DNA of 5,169 nt. Origin: Lentisphaerota bacterium. Its GTDB lineage: Bacteria > Verrucomicrobiota > Kiritimatiellia > UBA8416 > JAFGTH01. The notes under the pieces were generated by a model that was not told where the DNA came from, did not search any database, and saw nothing but the letters and a program-made list of their open reading frames with translations. Positions 4,451-5,169 of this stretch are shown here, piece after piece. The translations under genes were made by a program, and so were the position numbers. The DNA lies in NCBI GenBank assembly GCA_016934225.1, contig JAFGTH010000103.1, forward strand, positions 1 through 5,169, in the 5' to 3' direction. The first letter of the stretch is position 1. Each line of letters starts with the position of its first letter.

Positions 4451-5169
4451 ATGAGCAGAACTTACAAGATAGCTGTAATAGGTGGTGACGGAACCGGACC
4501 GGAAGTGACGAGAGAATCCGTAAAAGTTCTAAATGCAGCAGCAGTGAAATTTGGGTTCAAACTGGAATTGAACGACTATGATTTCGGCGGGAATAGATAC
4601 TTGGCAACAGGCGAAATTCTGCCGGACTCAGCCGTGTCGGAAATGAAGAAACACGACGCCATTCTTTTGGGCGCCATCGGGCATCCGGACGTAAAGCCGG
4701 GTATTTTGGAAAAGGGCATTTTGCTTAAGCTGCGTTTTGAATTGGATCAGTACATCAATTTGCGGCCGGTCAAACTTTATCCCGGAGTAGAAACGCCGTT
4801 GCGCAACAAGGGTCCGGAAGATATTGACTATGTTGTGGTGCGCGAGAACACCGGAGGACTTTATACCGGAATCGGCGGATTCTCCATGAAAGGCACAAAA
4901 GACGAAGTTGCTGTTCAAAGCATGGTATATTCATACGCGCAAGTGGCGCGGTGTCTGAGATACGCTTTCGAATACACAAGAAAACGCGGCAAGAAAAACA
5001 CGCTGGCTTTGTGCGGGAAGACGAATGTTTTGACATATGTTTATGATCTTTGGGAGCGGGCGTTTCATGAAATAGGCGCTAGAGACTACGGCGACATAAA
5101 AAGGGAATACTTTCACGTTGACGCAACATGCATGTGGATGATCAAAAATCCGGAATGGTTCGACGTGAT
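4451..5169 (+). CDS. leuB: 3-isopropylmalate dehydrogenase (3' end cut by window edge)
   Basis: The first 239 residues of a protein whose family is usually about 350-360 long. LeuB oxidises and decarboxylates 3-isopropylmalate with NAD, the third step of leucine synthesis, in the cytoplasm. Visible family features: nucleotide-side motif GGDGTGPEV (11-19); LGAIGHPD (73-80); the substrate segment LLLKLRFELDQYINLRP (90-106) with Arg95 and Arg105; RENTGGLYTG (131-140) with Arg131 and Tyr138; Lys190 in GKTNVL; and Asp224 in HVDA, a metal ligand position. The remaining metal-binding Asp residues and the NAD loop lie beyond the edge. The LLLKLRFELD form, with Leu91 and Leu92 at the positions that recognise the isopropyl group, favours LeuB over isocitrate or tartrate dehydrogenase. 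This branch resembles actinobacterial-type LeuB. No leuA, leuC or leuD is visible, and the leader upstream may regulate it. Confidence 0.88.
   Translation, partial: MSRTYKIAVIGGDGTGPEVTRESVKVLNAAAVKFGFKLELNDYDFGGNRYLATGEILPDSAVSEMKKHDAILLGAIGHPDVKPGILEKGILLKLRFELDQYINLRPVKLYPGVETPLRNKGPEDIDYVVVRENTGGLYTGIGGFSMKGTKDEVAVQSMVYSYAQVARCLRYAFEYTRKRGKKNTLALCGKTNVLTYVYDLWERAFHEIGARDYGDIKREYFHVDATCMWMIKNPEWFDV

Overview
The window looks like ordinary chromosome from a Gram-negative, LPS-bearing bacterium. It carries a BamD-like protein and an LptE lipoprotein, both parts of outer-membrane biogenesis. The LptE sequence style and the actinobacterial-like LeuB type (LKLRFELD…NLRP, RENTGGLYTG) would fit the PVC group (Kiritimatiellota, Lentisphaerota, Verrucomicrobiota). 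That placement is an inference from family resemblance, not a proof. Base composition is moderate, and I see no transposase, phage gene, tRNA, rRNA or CRISPR array.

Layout: on the + strand at the left edge, a TPR protein of the BamD type (cut by the edge) overlaps lptE by 11 bp. Converging on this pair, on the - strand, are a SpoU/TrmH-family RNA 2'-O-methyltransferase gene and, after it, rpsT (ribosomal protein S20). rpsT has its own good sigma-70-like promoter. A 168-bp divergent intergenic region separates these from a + strand RlmI-like class I methyltransferase (PUA domain absent), then nikR (nickel-responsive repressor), then after a 198-bp leader region the 5' two thirds of leuB (3-isopropylmalate dehydrogenase), cut by the right edge.

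Functionally there are three groups: envelope assembly (bamD-like, lptE), ribosome structure and modification (rpsT and two putative RNA methyltransferases), and two stand-alone metabolic or regulatory genes (nikR, leuB). No nickel transporter, urease or hydrogenase accompanies nikR here.

I found no clearly new biological system. The points worth a second look are regulatory: an imperfect GTGTTAC-N14-GTAATAT inverted repeat just ahead of nikR, a possible leaderless start for the RlmI-like gene, a 23-codon leader ORF overlapping alternative hairpins before leuB, and an excess of CCGGTT/AACCGG hexamers that pair as inverted repeats, two of these pairs lying at or just beyond gene ends.
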